Counted from the stretch's first letter, positions 8,401 through 17,784 are shown. The stretch: 33,504 bases of DNA from Paulinella micropora (GCA_009731375.1 BJOX01000263.1:625630-659133); one strand, 5' to 3'. Translations and numbers: made by a program. Notes: generated by a model not told the origin, from the sequence alone.

Positions 8401-10357
8401 CGCCGCGGACTTCCCGGGCACCGAGGCGCTGGCGTGGGTCGCGGGCGCCGACGTGTGGGCGACCACGTACGCCGCGCAGGGGCTGGACCCGCGCCTGCAG
8501 GTGGCGGCGGAGCTGCGCGCGCGGCACCAGTGGGAGGTGGTGCCCGACGAGGCCCGCTTCTTGTACCGGCTGCGCTACTGGCCCGCGGACCAGTACCTCG
8601 CGTGCGGCCAGGCCGGCCGGCCTTGCTACCTGGTCGAGGGCCCCGGCAACGCCACTCGGTGGCGGCTGCAGCCCTACGAGCCCGTGCTCGCCAGGCTCGC
8701 GGCCCGCGCGGGCCGCTTGTACACGCTGACCGCGCTTTGCGCTGGTGGTCCCTGTGGCTGCCTCCAGACCAGGGACGGCGTGCTGTCGCGGGGTAGCTGT
8801 CCCGGCTCGGCCAGCTTTGACCAGGCCTTCTACCTGCTGACCGCCAACGCCTCGCAGGTGTCGGCCTCGGCGTCGCCGTCGGCGTCCGGCACGCCCCAGA
8901 GCCGCTCCCGCACGCCCAGCGCGTCGCCGTCGGCGTCCGGCTCGGCGCCCGCTCCGTCCGCCCCGGCGCCGCCGAGCGACGTGATCCTGGAGCCGGCGAC
9001 CTGGTCGAAGCTAGGCCAGCTCATCACGCTGCGGGGCCAGGAGGGGTGCCTGTACGCCGACTACGCCCTGGCCGGCGCGCCGACCCTACCGCTGCGCTAC
9101 CTGCGGACCAAGGACGAGTGCTACGCGCGCCCCGCCTGGCAGGACGTGGTGTTTGGTCTGTCCGAGCGCGGACACGTGCTGTGGCCCGCGCTGGCCGACC
9201 CCGCGGCCTTTGGGCAGCAGGTCACGAGCCGGACCGTGGCCCAGAGCTACGGGTACTGCCTGACCTGTGCGTCGAGCCCCTGCGCGCTGCAGTCCGCCAT
9301 CGTGCTGGGCCCGGCGGCCGGCTACTGCGGCATCGTGGCGGACCTGGCGTGGGGGTTTTATCTGGTGTCGGAGGCGTATTCCGAGCTGTCCGCCTTTGCC
9401 TACCTGACGGACGGCCTGGCGCTCGGGCTGTCCCAGCGCGCCCTGAGCTCGTTCCAGCACCTGAACCCGAATGCGTGCAAGTTGGGGCCACCGCCGTGCC
9501 ACCAGCTGTGCGTGTCCCAGTACCCGTACCTGGGGTACAGCTGCCAGTGCCAGGCGGGTTATGTCTTCTCTGCCTCGGGCGTCGACGGACTCTGCGTCAA
9601 CCAGAACGAATGCGCGCTCGGGACACACAACTGCGATGCCCGGGCCACTTGCACTGACACGGTGGGCAGCTTCTATTGTACGTGCAACGCGGGCTACGCC
9701 GGCAACGGCGTCACGTGTACCAACGTGAACGAATGCGTGGCGTCGACGTGGGAAACCCGCGCCTGCTCTGACCGGTGCGGCACTATCACCAGCCGGCCGT
9801 GCGTGTACTGCCAGGATACCGAGGGCAGCTACGCCTGCCGCGACTTCCAGCGGCTGCGCATCGAATACGGCCGGTTGTGTGTCGACATGGACAGCAGCAG
9901 AAACTACCCGTTCGCTTCGCCCTGCCGCAGCCCCTATGACGAGGACGCGGTGCCCCTCTCCCTCGAGCCCGCGGGGTCCGGGGGCTGGGTGGCGTTCAAG
10001 CTGGGTAGCAGTTACCTGTACGACAACTACTACGGTCGGGGCACGGGGGACAATAGCCTCTATCGCAACCTGGCGGTGTCAGTGACCAAGGACATCCACT
10101 ATTTCTTTGGGTTTGAAAAGTACGGCTGGGACCCGATCACCGACGACGAGTTTGGCCTGCGCTTCGTGCTCCACCCCGCCTCGAACCAGCAGGACTGCGT
10201 GCAATGGCGGGTCGCGGACACGCCCGGCAGCCAGTTACTATTCCTGGTGCCCTGCGGGAACTGTCCGCACACCTGGGGTACCGGCACGGTGTATTATGAC
10301 TCGAATGCCCGGGTTTATATGGGCTGCTTGTTTTACTTCACGTACAGCACCAGTTAG
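5474..10357 (+). CDS. Giant secreted Cys-rich protein with EGF domains and Ser/Thr/Pro linkers
   Basis: The 1627-aa protein starts at the ATG at 5474, chosen because it begins a signal peptide (MRVPG, six tryptophans, LTAPVVA). Residues about 20-370 form a Cys-rich glycosylatable head. An EGF-like unit with CVCDPGYVGERCE lies near residue 415. Three Ser/Thr/Pro/Arg-rich, probably O-glycosylated linkers (about 452-521, 858-966, 1128-1169) separate globular units of similar style, with recurring G-x-C-L and W-x-x-C patterns that recall beta-trefoil lectin folds; that is weak inference. A tandem of calcium-type EGF domains follows (about 1329-1457, with NQNECALGTHNC and NVNECV), then a C-terminal domain rich in Tyr and Trp. 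No membrane anchor is seen, so it is secreted or virion-surface attached. A poly(A) signal lies 47 bp after the stop. The next gene downstream resembles it in architecture. Confidence 0.85.
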   Translation: MRVPGWWWWWWLTAPVVADLSELGGVRSVPLVLDTLDLGTGANYPWPVPLGRARHCRKWIPPPSAANQSIQVLIFCSESAGILDGCEATATDAEVHARVCSPLDLWALQSKHGHALGWTVGPANATRFSNWTWQQSMIAFGRNQSFAQDAQLDSLFTSNVGDLLLFPLYALGAYIRKEVDVFYWSVLRCFYQESESGSGGGWRYCCARLNNQELPGKHWAWEECLDLPLRFTGGGDNTAESCAGSGLSFCQREYEWVSNSGRGPGSYANLSYRCNFYCRWPCRGNLPESACASPADAEPRLNCTDSPALRARACAGDLLSDAGTPCRAGELALAIRAPAVRSVAGGATALGFCPPGQVSCALAQCRCWSNEAGEPGCCAAHVFCHGHGRLCERGAWPGPAGAAPYHEPPAAVCVCDPGYVGERCEERVPPGTGCHLSARVRELRANVADLWPSASSSATATPSATPSVSRTPSGTRTRSLTPSGTRTRSLTPSVSRSPSGSRTATRTSSRTSSPSVTPSERPGLLLRSAARGWCLRPLDLVWALCPLELPAQKAWAVNWALGRVWYGAQRLLAPAEYWRQCLAYQYEREAADGAVRCEHGFGTNWTSDGAVAPDDRLQWLRDECGDDVLAPRGAASTLVRSSAGWSLEAAPAASGAAWHNLVYSCGGGRRALREPARLGDVARAGAAGWAALVLVEVPLGASVSVSPTPSLRDEPWVLRNNDGLCFWPQRLLWQQLPLFAACPPPPATRAQELQLAVHVHNGHVEWPAAGATVAGYQPLQLALALRAAAAPCEPPAGAGSNAQWQPNDYRDAGQAVFLEVTPGGHFRLAPGACESQLLLGPAGFQARSLCADGGCLLTPARPGEPPTRTPSRTASGSATPSRTASASPAASTSATATATPTPPRSPTPSRSQGASDSASASASTSASRSASASRPASPSASRSASVSPTRTAVSASPSPRALPPELLAGPVNLVSSAADFPGTEALAWVAGADVWATTYAAQGLDPRLQVAAELRARHQWEVVPDEARFLYRLRYWPADQYLACGQAGRPCYLVEGPGNATRWRLQPYEPVLARLAARAGRLYTLTALCAGGPCGCLQTRDGVLSRGSCPGSASFDQAFYLLTANASQVSASASPSASGTPQSRSRTPSASPSASGSAPAPSAPAPPSDVILEPATWSKLGQLITLRGQEGCLYADYALAGAPTLPLRYLRTKDECYARPAWQDVVFGLSERGHVLWPALADPAAFGQQVTSRTVAQSYGYCLTCASSPCALQSAIVLGPAAGYCGIVADLAWGFYLVSEAYSELSAFAYLTDGLALGLSQRALSSFQHLNPNACKLGPPPCHQLCVSQYPYLGYSCQCQAGYVFSASGVDGLCVNQNECALGTHNCDARATCTDTVGSFYCTCNAGYAGNGVTCTNVNECVASTWETRACSDRCGTITSRPCVYCQDTEGSYACRDFQRLRIEYGRLCVDMDSSRNYPFASPCRSPYDEDAVPLSLEPAGSGGWVAFKLGSSYLYDNYYGRGTGDNSLYRNLAVSVTKDIHYFFGFEKYGWDPITDDEFGLRFVLHPASNQQDCVQWRVADTPGSQLLFLVPCGNCPHTWGTGTVYYDSNARVYMGCLFYFTYSTS

Positions 10358-10404
10358 CCAGCACAGTCGCCCAACGTGCACGGGCCCCGGCCCTCCGCTG
10401 CCTG

Positions 10405-10410
10405 AATAAA
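10405..10410 (+). terminator. AATAAA polyadenylation signal
   Basis: Canonical AATAAA 47 bp after the stop of the large EGF protein, in the expected place for 3'-end formation by a nuclear polyadenylation machinery. Confidence 0.75.
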
Positions 10411-10790
10411 GAGTTTCGAGTAGGCTGGTAGCTTGCCCGGCACCGGCCGGGACGCCTGGTTGGGGCGCCCGAACCCGGCCAACCACTCCGGCTACGAGCC
10501 AGGGCCGGGGAGAGGGGCGAGGGGGGGGACAAGGGAGGGGGGAAAGGGCGGGGGAGGGGGGCGGTCTGGGCCTCCCCCCCCCAGGCTTTTCCTCCTTTCC
10601 CTAGGCGGGCGCGACCGGGCCCGGCACCCGCACCGTGCCGCCCGTGACTAGCAAAAGCCCTCCCCCCCCTGGGGAGAAAGAAAGCGCGCTAGTCACTTCC
10701 TCCCAGCCATCCCCCGGCCATCCCCAGGGGTGTGCTGGCGTGTGTGCTGGTGCGTGTGTGTGTGTGTGTGTGTGTGCGCGTGTTTTGTCG
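10411..10790. other. Intergenic stretch with G-runs and GT microsatellite
   Basis: No gene is supported. It has G-rich purine stretches (about 10511-10562) and a (GT)n/(GC) alternating run at about 10756-10780, immediately before the ATG at 10791. Alternating purine-pyrimidine DNA of this type can adopt Z form. The promoter of the next gene must lie here; no TATA box is visible. Confidence 0.5.
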
Positions 10791-13700
10791 ATGCCCTCAC
10801 GACGCACGCCGGCCCGCCGCTCGTGGGCCCCGGCCGGCGTGCTCTGGCTGGTAGCCGCCGCGAGCGCCAGCCCCAGCTACGAGGTCGAGGTGGCGGACAA
10901 CCGCTACTACTCGTGCATGGGCACGGGGGCCAGCAGGTGCGGCTCCGGTTTCGACGGGTGGGTGCCGGGCTTTGTGTTGGACAGTGCGGCCGAGCGCGGC
11001 CTGGACGTGCTGTATTGGGACTACCTCGACTCCTCGCAGCTGTGCGAGTGCCGCGCCGCCGGCGGGTACTTGGGCTACAGCGCTACGACGCGCCCGCTGA
11101 GGTCCTACCTGCTCTTGAACGACAGCCGGCCGCTCGCGTCGTACCCAGTGCTGCGCGGACGGAACGCCAGCCTGCCCCAGTGCAGCGCAGACTCGAGTGC
11201 GTTCGGGCCCGCGTATAATTTCAGCCAGTGCGCGGGCCCCCGGACCGGCTGCGGCGTGGCCTGCAGCGCGGGCTTCCGGCCGGCGGCGGGGAACCTGACG
11301 GCCGCGTGCCCGGCCTACCAGGAGTTCCCGGCCGGCACGGAGGTGTTCCCCGCGTACGGGCGTTGGCACCTGTCGACGGTGTGCGAGGACGTGGACGAGT
11401 GCGGGGAGGGCACCCACGACTGCAGCCCCCTCGCGGACTGCCGCAATACGGCCGGCTCGTACGCGTGCGCCTGCGACGGCCGGGACGGGCGGTACCAGGA
11501 GGCGGCCGGCACCGGGGGCCGCGGCGAGCTAGGGTGTGAGGTGAGCCCCTGCCGCGGCGAACTCCTGGTGCAGCTGGCCGGCCGGCTGCACTGGGGCACG
11601 TGCGACGGCCTAGCGGCCGACGGGCCCAACTGCACCTTGTTCTGCGCGCCCGGCTACCTGGACAACACCGGCGGCCTCGGCGCCGTGTACGACTGCCCCG
11701 GCGGCCGGCTGCGGGCGCTGTGGCCGGCCGGGGGCCTGAGCTGCGGGCCGGGGGCGGTGGGCGCGGGCCTGGGCAGCGTCGTCGACTACGACTACCAGTT
11801 GCTCTTCGCTTCCTCCGACGCGGCCGCCACGGCGGCGGACCAGACGCTGCTGGTCGGGGGCCTGGACGACGACGGGCACGACGACCTGGTGCTGTTGCTG
11901 GCCCGGGGGCCGGAGCGGACGGCGGTGGTCTACCAGAGCGCGCTGGACCTGACGGCGTGGAAGGCGCTCGCGCACCCGGGCTGTGAGCGGCTCTTCAACT
12001 GGCGGCTGCTGGCCGCGGCGCTGACGGCCGTGTGCGCGTACCTGGACGGGCCGCGCTGGCAGTACGTGCGGGTCGAGTGGCCGGGCGACGCCTGGGGCCC
12101 CTACGACGGCCAGCCCTGGCGAGCGCGCGCGGGGGCCGTCCACCTGCGGCAGGCCGGCGCCACGGTGAACCGCGGCGTGCTGGAGCTGGTGGGGCCCCCG
12201 CGCGGCGACCGGCTGCTGCTCTTCGCCCGGTACGGGCGGAACGGGGATCCCGACCACGCGCTCGACTGGTACTACTACTTCAATAGCTCCTCCCCGGCCG
12301 CGCTGGAGGACGGCACGGCGTACGACTGGGACGGCCGGCGGCTGGCGGGCGGCGGCGCGCAGCTGGACCTGGGTTTCTGGCAGGAGGGCCTGCGGCTGCC
12401 CGGCGGTGCGGAGCAAGACCTGGGCGTGCTCGGCGAGTGCCGGGACCGCTGGTTCGCCGACGGCTCGGTCCGGGCGCTGTGGACGCCGCCCTGCGCCGTG
12501 ACGCAGTGCGTGCCGGTGCCGGCCTCGGCCGCGCTGCTGGCCGTGTGCGGCGGCACGGGGCAGCTGTTCGTGGTGGCGCCGGCGGACCAGGCCGAGTACT
12601 GGCGGGGCCCGGCGGCGGCGGCCCGCGCGCTGCCGTACCGGTCCGTGGAGGCGGCGGCCGGGGTCGAGCGCGTGGGCTTCTGCGCGCGTACCGGCTGGCC
12701 CTCGCTGCAGCTCTTTGCGCTGGCGCGGAACAGCAGCGGCAACAGCAGCCAGGGCCCGCGCGTGGACTGGTACGCGCAGGACGAGCTGGACCCGTGGGGC
12801 GCCTGGGTGCGGCGGGGCGCCGTGGCGCTGAGCCCCGGCGGCGCGCTGCAGCTCGGGTGCCGGGCGCTGCCGGCCGCCCCGCAACAGGCGCTGGTGCTGG
12901 TGGGGCGCACGAGCGCCGGCCGCGCGTACCTGCTGTGCGTGCCCGCCGCCCAGCTCGTCGAGAGCCGGCCGCTGGACCTGTGCCAGTACGTGGTGTGCCA
13001 CCCGTCGGCCGCGTGCGCCCTGGTGCAGGGCTGGCCGCGCTGTGTGTGCGCGGCGGGCTGGGTCGGGGACGGCTACCGCTTCTGCGAGGCGGCGCGGCCG
13101 GCCCAGCTGGGCACGTGGCGGGGCCTGTCGCTGGAGCAGCGGACCACGTTCGTGGCGGGCTGGGCCGGGGGCGCGGTGGCCGAGGCCGTGCCCGTGGCCG
13201 AGCGCGCGCTCGGCAGCCTGTCGGTCTGGCGCTGCGCGGACGCCACGCGGGCGGATCCGTACAGTGCCTGCCGCTACGGGCGGTCCTGCCGCCTGCCGGC
13301 GCCGGGGCTCCTGGGCCCGGACGACGACCCGGACGCCCTGGTGCGAAGCAGCCCCGCGCGCGAGCTGGTGTGCCCCGGGGGACCCCTGCTGCGCGCGCAG
13401 TACTGGTACGCGCCGAGCCAGGCGTGGGCGGACGCCTACTTCGCCGGCACCGCCGTCCCGCGGGGCCTCGCCGACCTCGCCGTCGGCGCCGTGCCCGAGT
13501 GCTACTACCTGTTCCCGTTGGCGGGCTGGCCCTTCCGGCCGGGCGCCCGGCCCGTCGCGCTCACGGCGGCGGCGGTCTGGTCGGTGCTGGGCGTGGTGGC
13601 GCCCGGGCCGGCGGCGCCCGTGCACGGGGCCGCGGCCGCGAACCTGTGCGCGCAGGTGCGGGCGGCGGCGGACGAGTTCGAGTGCGCCTTCCCCTTCCGC

Positions 13701-14449
13701 CGCCAGGCGGCGCCGGGCTTCTGTGGCCTGACGCCCGAGGTGCAGCTGCCGTGCGGGCCGGGCGGCGCGCCGGTGGTGTGCCGGGCCCGCGACGACGGCG
13801 GGGGCTACGCGTGCGAGTCCACCCTGGCCGGGGGCCTGTTTACGCTCGCGCGCCAGGACGTGCCGCCCGGCGCGCTGCGGGCGGGCTGCGCGGTGCTGCG
13901 GTCCTACTGCGAGGCCGGCCGCGACTACCAGTGCGGCTGGCCGCTGGCGCCGGCGCCGGCGCCTGCCTTCTGCGCCGCCGGCCCGGCGTGGCTGAGCGCG
14001 CGCTGCTCCGCCGGCGCGCTGTGGTGCGACCCTGCCGGCGCTGACGGGGCCGGTGGCGGGGCCGGCGTGCGCGGCCGGCGCCGAGGGGCTGCCGGCCGGC
14101 CTGCTGGCGGCCTGGCTCGCCGCCAGCCGGGCCGCCCCGGGCACGGAGGACGAGGACGACGCGGGCTTCGCCGCGGCCTTCTGGAACACGTCGGCCACGC
14201 CCGCACTGCTGGCCCGCTACCAGTGGCTGGCCGAGGGCCCGGGCCTGCGCGCGCGGGCAGGCGAAGCCCTGTGCGACGCGTGCCTGGCGCCGGCCGGCGG
14301 CGGCGGCACGCCGCCTGCCCCGCGCGTGAGCGTCGACTGGTGCACGTTCGCGTGCAGCGTCCTCAGCGCCTTCTCGTACCTGTACCACGCGCTCGAGTGC
14401 AGGGTTGACGGCCCGCGCACGTACGAGTGCTGGTTTACGACCGACCAGC
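10791..14449 (+). CDS. Second giant secreted EGF/FG-GAP-type protein; frame break near 14030, 3' end lost in gap
   Basis: The start at 10791 gives a signal peptide (hydrophobic core GVLWLVAAASA). A Cys-rich N-terminal unit is followed by a calcium-binding EGF domain (VDECGEGTHDC, about 11392-11480). Next comes an FG-GAP/VCBS-like calcium loop, GLDDDGHDDLVLL (about 11861-11899), typical of integrin-alpha-type beta-propellers. A second EGF unit (CVCAAGWVGDGY) lies near 13048-13083, followed by repeated Cys-rich units (FECAFPFRR and YQCGWPLAP type). After about 14030 the plausible frame changes by +1, as if one base were extra in the CCC at 14030-14032; coding then continues to the assembly gap with Cys and N-glycosylation sites. 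I infer one secreted protein of more than 1200 aa, broken by a sequence error or, less likely, real frameshifting or splicing. Confidence 0.75.
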
Positions 14450-14459
14450 NNNNNNNNNN
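14450..14459. other. Assembly gap (10 N)
   Basis: Ten N of arbitrary size interrupt two converging genes. The right edge lies inside 63/66-bp repeats, which probably caused the break. Reading frames should not be carried across it. Confidence 0.95.
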
Positions 14460-14720
14460 CGCCTGCGCTGGCACCGGAGCGCCAGCCCCCGTGTCTGCCC
14501 ACGCTCGGGGGGGCTCGGGCTCCTCCGCCTGCGCTGGCACCGGAGCGCCAGCCCCCGCGTCCGCCCACGCTCGGGACGGCCCCGCGTCCGCCTGCGCTGG
14601 CACCGGAGCGCCAGCCCCCGTGTCCACCCACGCTCGGGGGGGCTCGGGCTCCTCCGCCTGCGCTGGCACTGGCAGGAGCTCGGCCTCCTCCGCCCACGCT
14701 CGGGGCGGCTCGGCGTCCGC
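14460..14720. repeat. In-frame 63/66-bp tandem repeats
   Basis: CGCCTGCGCTGGCACCGG or a close variant recurs at 14460, 14526, 14589 and 14655, giving periods of 66, 63 and 66. The repeats abut the assembly gap, so their true number is unknown. Confidence 0.85.
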
Positions 14721-15008
14721 CTGCGCAGGGAGCGGCCCGGCCTGCGCGGGCACTGGCAGCAGCTCGGCGCCCGCCCAAGTATCTGCGTCGGCCTGCCTCA
14801 TCGGCACGCTGGGCGGCTCGGCCTGCGCCCGGGCGGGTGCCCGGGGGGGGGACACGTCTCTTCCCCAGGGATCCGCGCTCCGCTCGGCCCCACCCAGGTC
14901 CACGTCTAGCATTTCACAGAGCTCCGCCATGATATCGGCGTCCCGATCTTCCAGCGGCGGGGGTCCGTCCGCCGTGGCCGCGCTGGCCGGGGAGGTCTGG
15001 CCCTCCAT
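14460..15008 (-). CDS. Acidic repeat protein, C-terminus lost in gap
   Basis: The frame runs from the ATG at 15008 to the gap (183 codons). The N-terminal part has a compact acidic, leucine-bearing helix, DIMAELCEMLDVDLGG, of the kind found in transcriptional activation domains. The remainder consists of 21-22-residue repeats of the type QAEEPEPPRAWADTGAGAPVP. The DNA repeat periods are 63 and 66 bp, both multiples of three, and the spacing keeps this frame, which favours a coding repeat. The opposite strand is also open (ACAGTGAPAPVSAHAR type), so the strand choice rests on the unique N-terminal part. No signal peptide is seen. A transcription-regulator role is only a guess from composition. 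Confidence 0.55.
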
Positions 15009-15301
15009 CCGCGGTGCTCTTTCTGCCGCGACCACCGGTGGTGCGTCAGCCACCCACTGGGCTGACGGTCCTCCGCCAGCCGCACCCCGTCCCTCCCCCT
15101 CTCTCTGCCTGGCTCCCCTCCTGGTCCAGGGGGGCGGGGCCTTCTTCTCCCTTTCCCCTTCCTTCCCCCCCCCCGCCGCCCGGGAGAGCGCGTCCCTCCC
15201 TCTGGCCACCGCCGCCCTGCCCCCCCCCCGGCCCCGTCCGCCGGCCCCGCCCGCCGGCCCAGTACGGTAGCGCAGACATTTGACCGCGGCCCCGCACCCC
15301 G

Positions 15302-16768
15302 ATGGGCGGGCTCGCGCCGCAGTCTGCTGTGCCTCCGGCCGGCGGAGCTCCCGCTGCGGCCCCCACCCGCGTGGTGGTAGGCGCGGGCGGCGGCGGTGAT
15401 ACGGCCATGGCCCTGGGCTTCGCGGCGACCAAACGCGGCCAGCCCGAGCGGGCCGGCGAGCTAGCGGGGCGTTGGGTGGTCCTGGCGGCGGGCTACGAGC
15501 TAGCCGAGTACCGGGCCGCGCTCGCCAGGGGCTGCTACACGCGCGAGGGGGTCTGTGTGCGCGGCGGCCTGGGGCCGGAGGCTCTAGCCCAGTACCTGGG
15601 CTTTGTGCTCGCGGGCGCGGCGCCGGGCCTGCCGGGCACGCTGCGCCTCAAGCCCCACACCCACGCGGAGCTGGTGCACGCCCTGACCCACGACTTTGCG
15701 GGCCTGCTACCACCGGGGCACCGGGGGCAGCAGGCCGCGGAGGAGGCGCTCGCCCGGCCCGACTTCAAGTACCAAACCCTGCTGGAAGAATCGGAGGCCT
15801 TGTCCCACGCGCAGGGCACAGAGCTCCTAGTGTTTGCGAGCCCCGGCCGGGCGGCGGACCGGGGGGCCGGCCGGGCGCTGCGCCAGCTGCTGCGGGCGTG
15901 CCTGCAGTCCTACCGGCCCGTCCGGGAGGTGTGGTTGTTGGACGCGGGGGGGGGCCTGGTGGACGAGCGCGGGGGCGGCCGGGACGTGGCCGTGCGCAGT
16001 GCGTTCGAGACCTTGTGCCGCGAGTGCGCGAGCGGGGGTGCCCCGGCCCCCGCCTTCCGGTTGCGGCACGCCATCTTTGGCCTAGGCGTGGATGCACACG
16101 CCGCGCCGACCCTCGTGGCCGCCAACCTCTTTGCTTACCACGACCGCTTTGGCCACGCCCTGGGCTACTTCGACCCGGAACTCGCGGCCGAGTTCTATAC
16201 CGCGTGCCAGACGCGCCCCGAGCTCCGGCCCTTGTTACAGCCCGGGCGGGCGTTGGGCGCCTGGACGGCGGCCTACGAAATGCTGCACCCGGGGTCGGCG
16301 GGCGAGGCCGCGCCCGCCGGGCGCCAGCAGTGGTGGCAGGCGCTGCGGCCCGGCCAGGCCGGCGGGCCCACGGACGCGCAGCTGTGGCTCTACTCCGAAC
16401 TCTTTATTCGCCGGCGCCCGGAGTTCCAAGCACTAGAAGCCAAGGCCGCCCGGCAGCGCGCCGCCCGGGCCCGCGCCGCCGTCCAGGAACCGTTGGGCGT
16501 CGCGGCGTGGCTGCCGCCGGTCGCCGAGCACCCGTCCGAGCTTGCCGCGGGGGGGCTGCCGCCGGTCGCCGAGCACCCGTCCGGGCGCGCCGTGGGGGGG
16601 CTGCCGCCGGTCCCCGAGCACCCGCCCGGGGACGATGAGGCCTCCTCGGCCCTGGCGGAGTTAGCGCGTGATCTGGCCACGCAGGACCCCACCCGGCGCC
16701 ACATGGTCTGCAGCCTGCTGGCCGCCTGCTACGTCATTGACTTTGTCTGCACCCGGCCCGCCCGGTAA
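15302..16768 (+). CDS. DUF1152-like protein
   Basis: The 488-aa protein starts at the ATG at 15302. Three features match the DUF1152 family as I know it: a glycine-rich loop, VVVGAGGGGDTAMALGFA (GAGGGGDT at 27-34); a central VWLLDAGGGLVDERGGGRD (D214, D228), equivalent to the family's D-x-GG and GRD; and FGLGVDAHA (D264), equivalent to its G-x-G-x-D. The function of DUF1152 is not established; the GGGGD loop suggests nucleotide or phosphate binding. Residues about 404-448 are three 15-aa repeats (LPPVAEHPS type) forming a spacer. The C-terminus has a short hydrophobic stretch (VCSLLAACYVIDFVC), possibly buried or membrane-associated. A poly(A) signal follows within 90 bp. The family is mainly known from bacteria and archaea, so acquisition by transfer is plausible. 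Confidence 0.65.
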   Translation: MGGLAPQSAVPPAGGAPAAAPTRVVVGAGGGGDTAMALGFAATKRGQPERAGELAGRWVVLAAGYELAEYRAALARGCYTREGVCVRGGLGPEALAQYLGFVLAGAAPGLPGTLRLKPHTHAELVHALTHDFAGLLPPGHRGQQAAEEALARPDFKYQTLLEESEALSHAQGTELLVFASPGRAADRGAGRALRQLLRACLQSYRPVREVWLLDAGGGLVDERGGGRDVAVRSAFETLCRECASGGAPAPAFRLRHAIFGLGVDAHAAPTLVAANLFAYHDRFGHALGYFDPELAAEFYTACQTRPELRPLLQPGRALGAWTAAYEMLHPGSAGEAAPAGRQQWWQALRPGQAGGPTDAQLWLYSELFIRRRPEFQALEAKAARQRAARARAAVQEPLGVAAWLPPVAEHPSELAAGGLPPVAEHPSGRAVGGLPPVPEHPPGDDEASSALAELARDLATQDPTRRHMVCSLLAACYVIDFVCTRPAR

Positions 16769-16854
16769 CCCCCCCCCCCTCCAGCCCGGCCCGTCCCGAG
16801 CCGGCGGCCGGGGAGGAGGGCCGGCTGCTTCTTCTCCCCTGGCGTGCTCAGGGA

Positions 16855-16860
16855 AATAAA
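16855..16860 (+). terminator. AATAAA polyadenylation signal
   Basis: AATAAA in an A-rich context 87 bp after the stop of the DUF1152-like gene. Confidence 0.7.
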
Positions 16861-16991
16861 AAAAAGACAGCCTGTTCTCTCCCCCTCTCGGACACTCGGG
16901 TAGGTAAGAAAGACTGCCTCCCCTCTCGCAGACGGACCTCCGGCGCCCCTGCCGCCAGCACGGGCAGACAGGCTTGGTGGTGCACACGCTG

Positions 16992-16997
16992 TTTAAT
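16992..16997 (-). terminator. ATTAAA polyadenylation signal (minus strand)
   Basis: TTTAAT on the plus strand, about 60 bp past the stop of the small membrane coiled-coil gene (stop at 17058). The converging genes on either side therefore each have a signal in the 290-bp gap between them. Confidence 0.6.
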
Positions 16998-17057
16998 CAA
17001 GAGAGACAGAACTGCCCCCCCCCCCCCTTGGCCGCCAGTGCTGCCGTGTGTGTGTGG

Positions 17058-17507
17058 CTAGTCAGAGCGTTCTTCCTCCCCTTCTTCTTGCCAGTGGGCG
17101 TGCTCGTGCAGGCACGGCAAGTGCCCCGGCTGACTGCTGTGCCCTGGCTGGCCCCCGGTGGGCGGATACAGTGACTCCAGACACGTACGGACTTCCTGTA
17201 GGCTGCGTTGGGCTTGGTCCAATGTGTTGAGCACCTCCCTGAGGCGCGCCAGCCCCTGCCGCAGGTGCTGGCTGTCACGCTCCAGGCGCGCGCTGAGGCC
17301 GAGCAGGCGTTCCAGCTCACGCCGCGACCGCGCGGCCTCCTGGTCCCGGGCTAGCTGGTGCTGGGCGTTCTCCACCGCGCCCAGGAGCGAGCAGGCTAGG
17401 TACCACAACAACAACAGCGCGAGCGGCCCGCACAGCACAGACGCTAGCGCGGGGACCGTGTCGGGCAGCCCTAGCCCTGCTAACAAAACTTCCCACTTCG
17501 GCAGCAT
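17058..17507 (-). CDS. Small single-pass membrane protein with coiled coil
   Basis: The 149-aa protein starts at the ATG at 17507. Residues about 21-44 form a strong hydrophobic segment (LASVLCGPLALLLLWYLACSLLGA), best read as a transmembrane or signal-anchor helix. It is followed by a charged, Leu-rich helical stretch (about 45-112) with heptad spacing, typical of a coiled coil. The C-terminus is His/Cys-containing and ends in an acidic tail (EEGEEERSD). I do not recognise a family. The layout, a membrane anchor plus coiled coil, suggests an oligomeric membrane-tethered adaptor. An upstream extension of the frame crosses the poly-C run and gap and is not credible. Confidence 0.65.
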   Translation of the reverse strand: MLPKWEVLLAGLGLPDTVPALASVLCGPLALLLLWYLACSLLGAVENAQHQLARDQEAARSRRELERLLGLSARLERDSQHLRQGLARLREVLNTLDQAQRSLQEVRTCLESLYPPTGGQPGHSSQPGHLPCLHEHAHWQEEGEEERSD

Positions 17508-17704
17508 CCTTTGTGCCTCCGACCGCGACTCCGTGCGGTCACCGACGCCGTTCTGACCCCCCGGCCGCGCTGGCCCACGGCCGGGCAGGCCCGGGGAGGC
17601 GCACGGAGGGGGGGGGACGTGCCAGCGGGCCCGCTGGCCCGAGGCGAAAGGGGGGGGGAGAAGACTCTCCTTCGCCCTGCCGTGTGTCCGGCGCCGCCTC
17701 CCCT

Positions 17705-17705
<1 letters not shown>

Positions 17706-17749
<44 letters not shown>

Positions 17750-17759
17750 NNNNNNNNNN
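17706..17759. repeat. Poly-C run of at least 44 bases followed by assembly gap
   Basis: An uninterrupted C run (17706-17749) leads into ten N (17750-17759). It is far longer than the many 7-11-base C or G runs elsewhere. The true length is unknown because assembly stopped inside it. Such a tract can form an i-motif or G-quadruplex and is likely to vary in length. Confidence 0.9.
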
Positions 17760-17784
17760 GCTGTGCCTGCTACCCACGTCGGCC

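Noticed and set aside
11610-14198. Antisense 862-codon frame opposite the second EGF protein
   Set aside because: Shadow of a very G+C-rich coding strand; it is Arg/Ala-rich with no signal or domain, while the plus frame has EGF and calcium-loop motifs.
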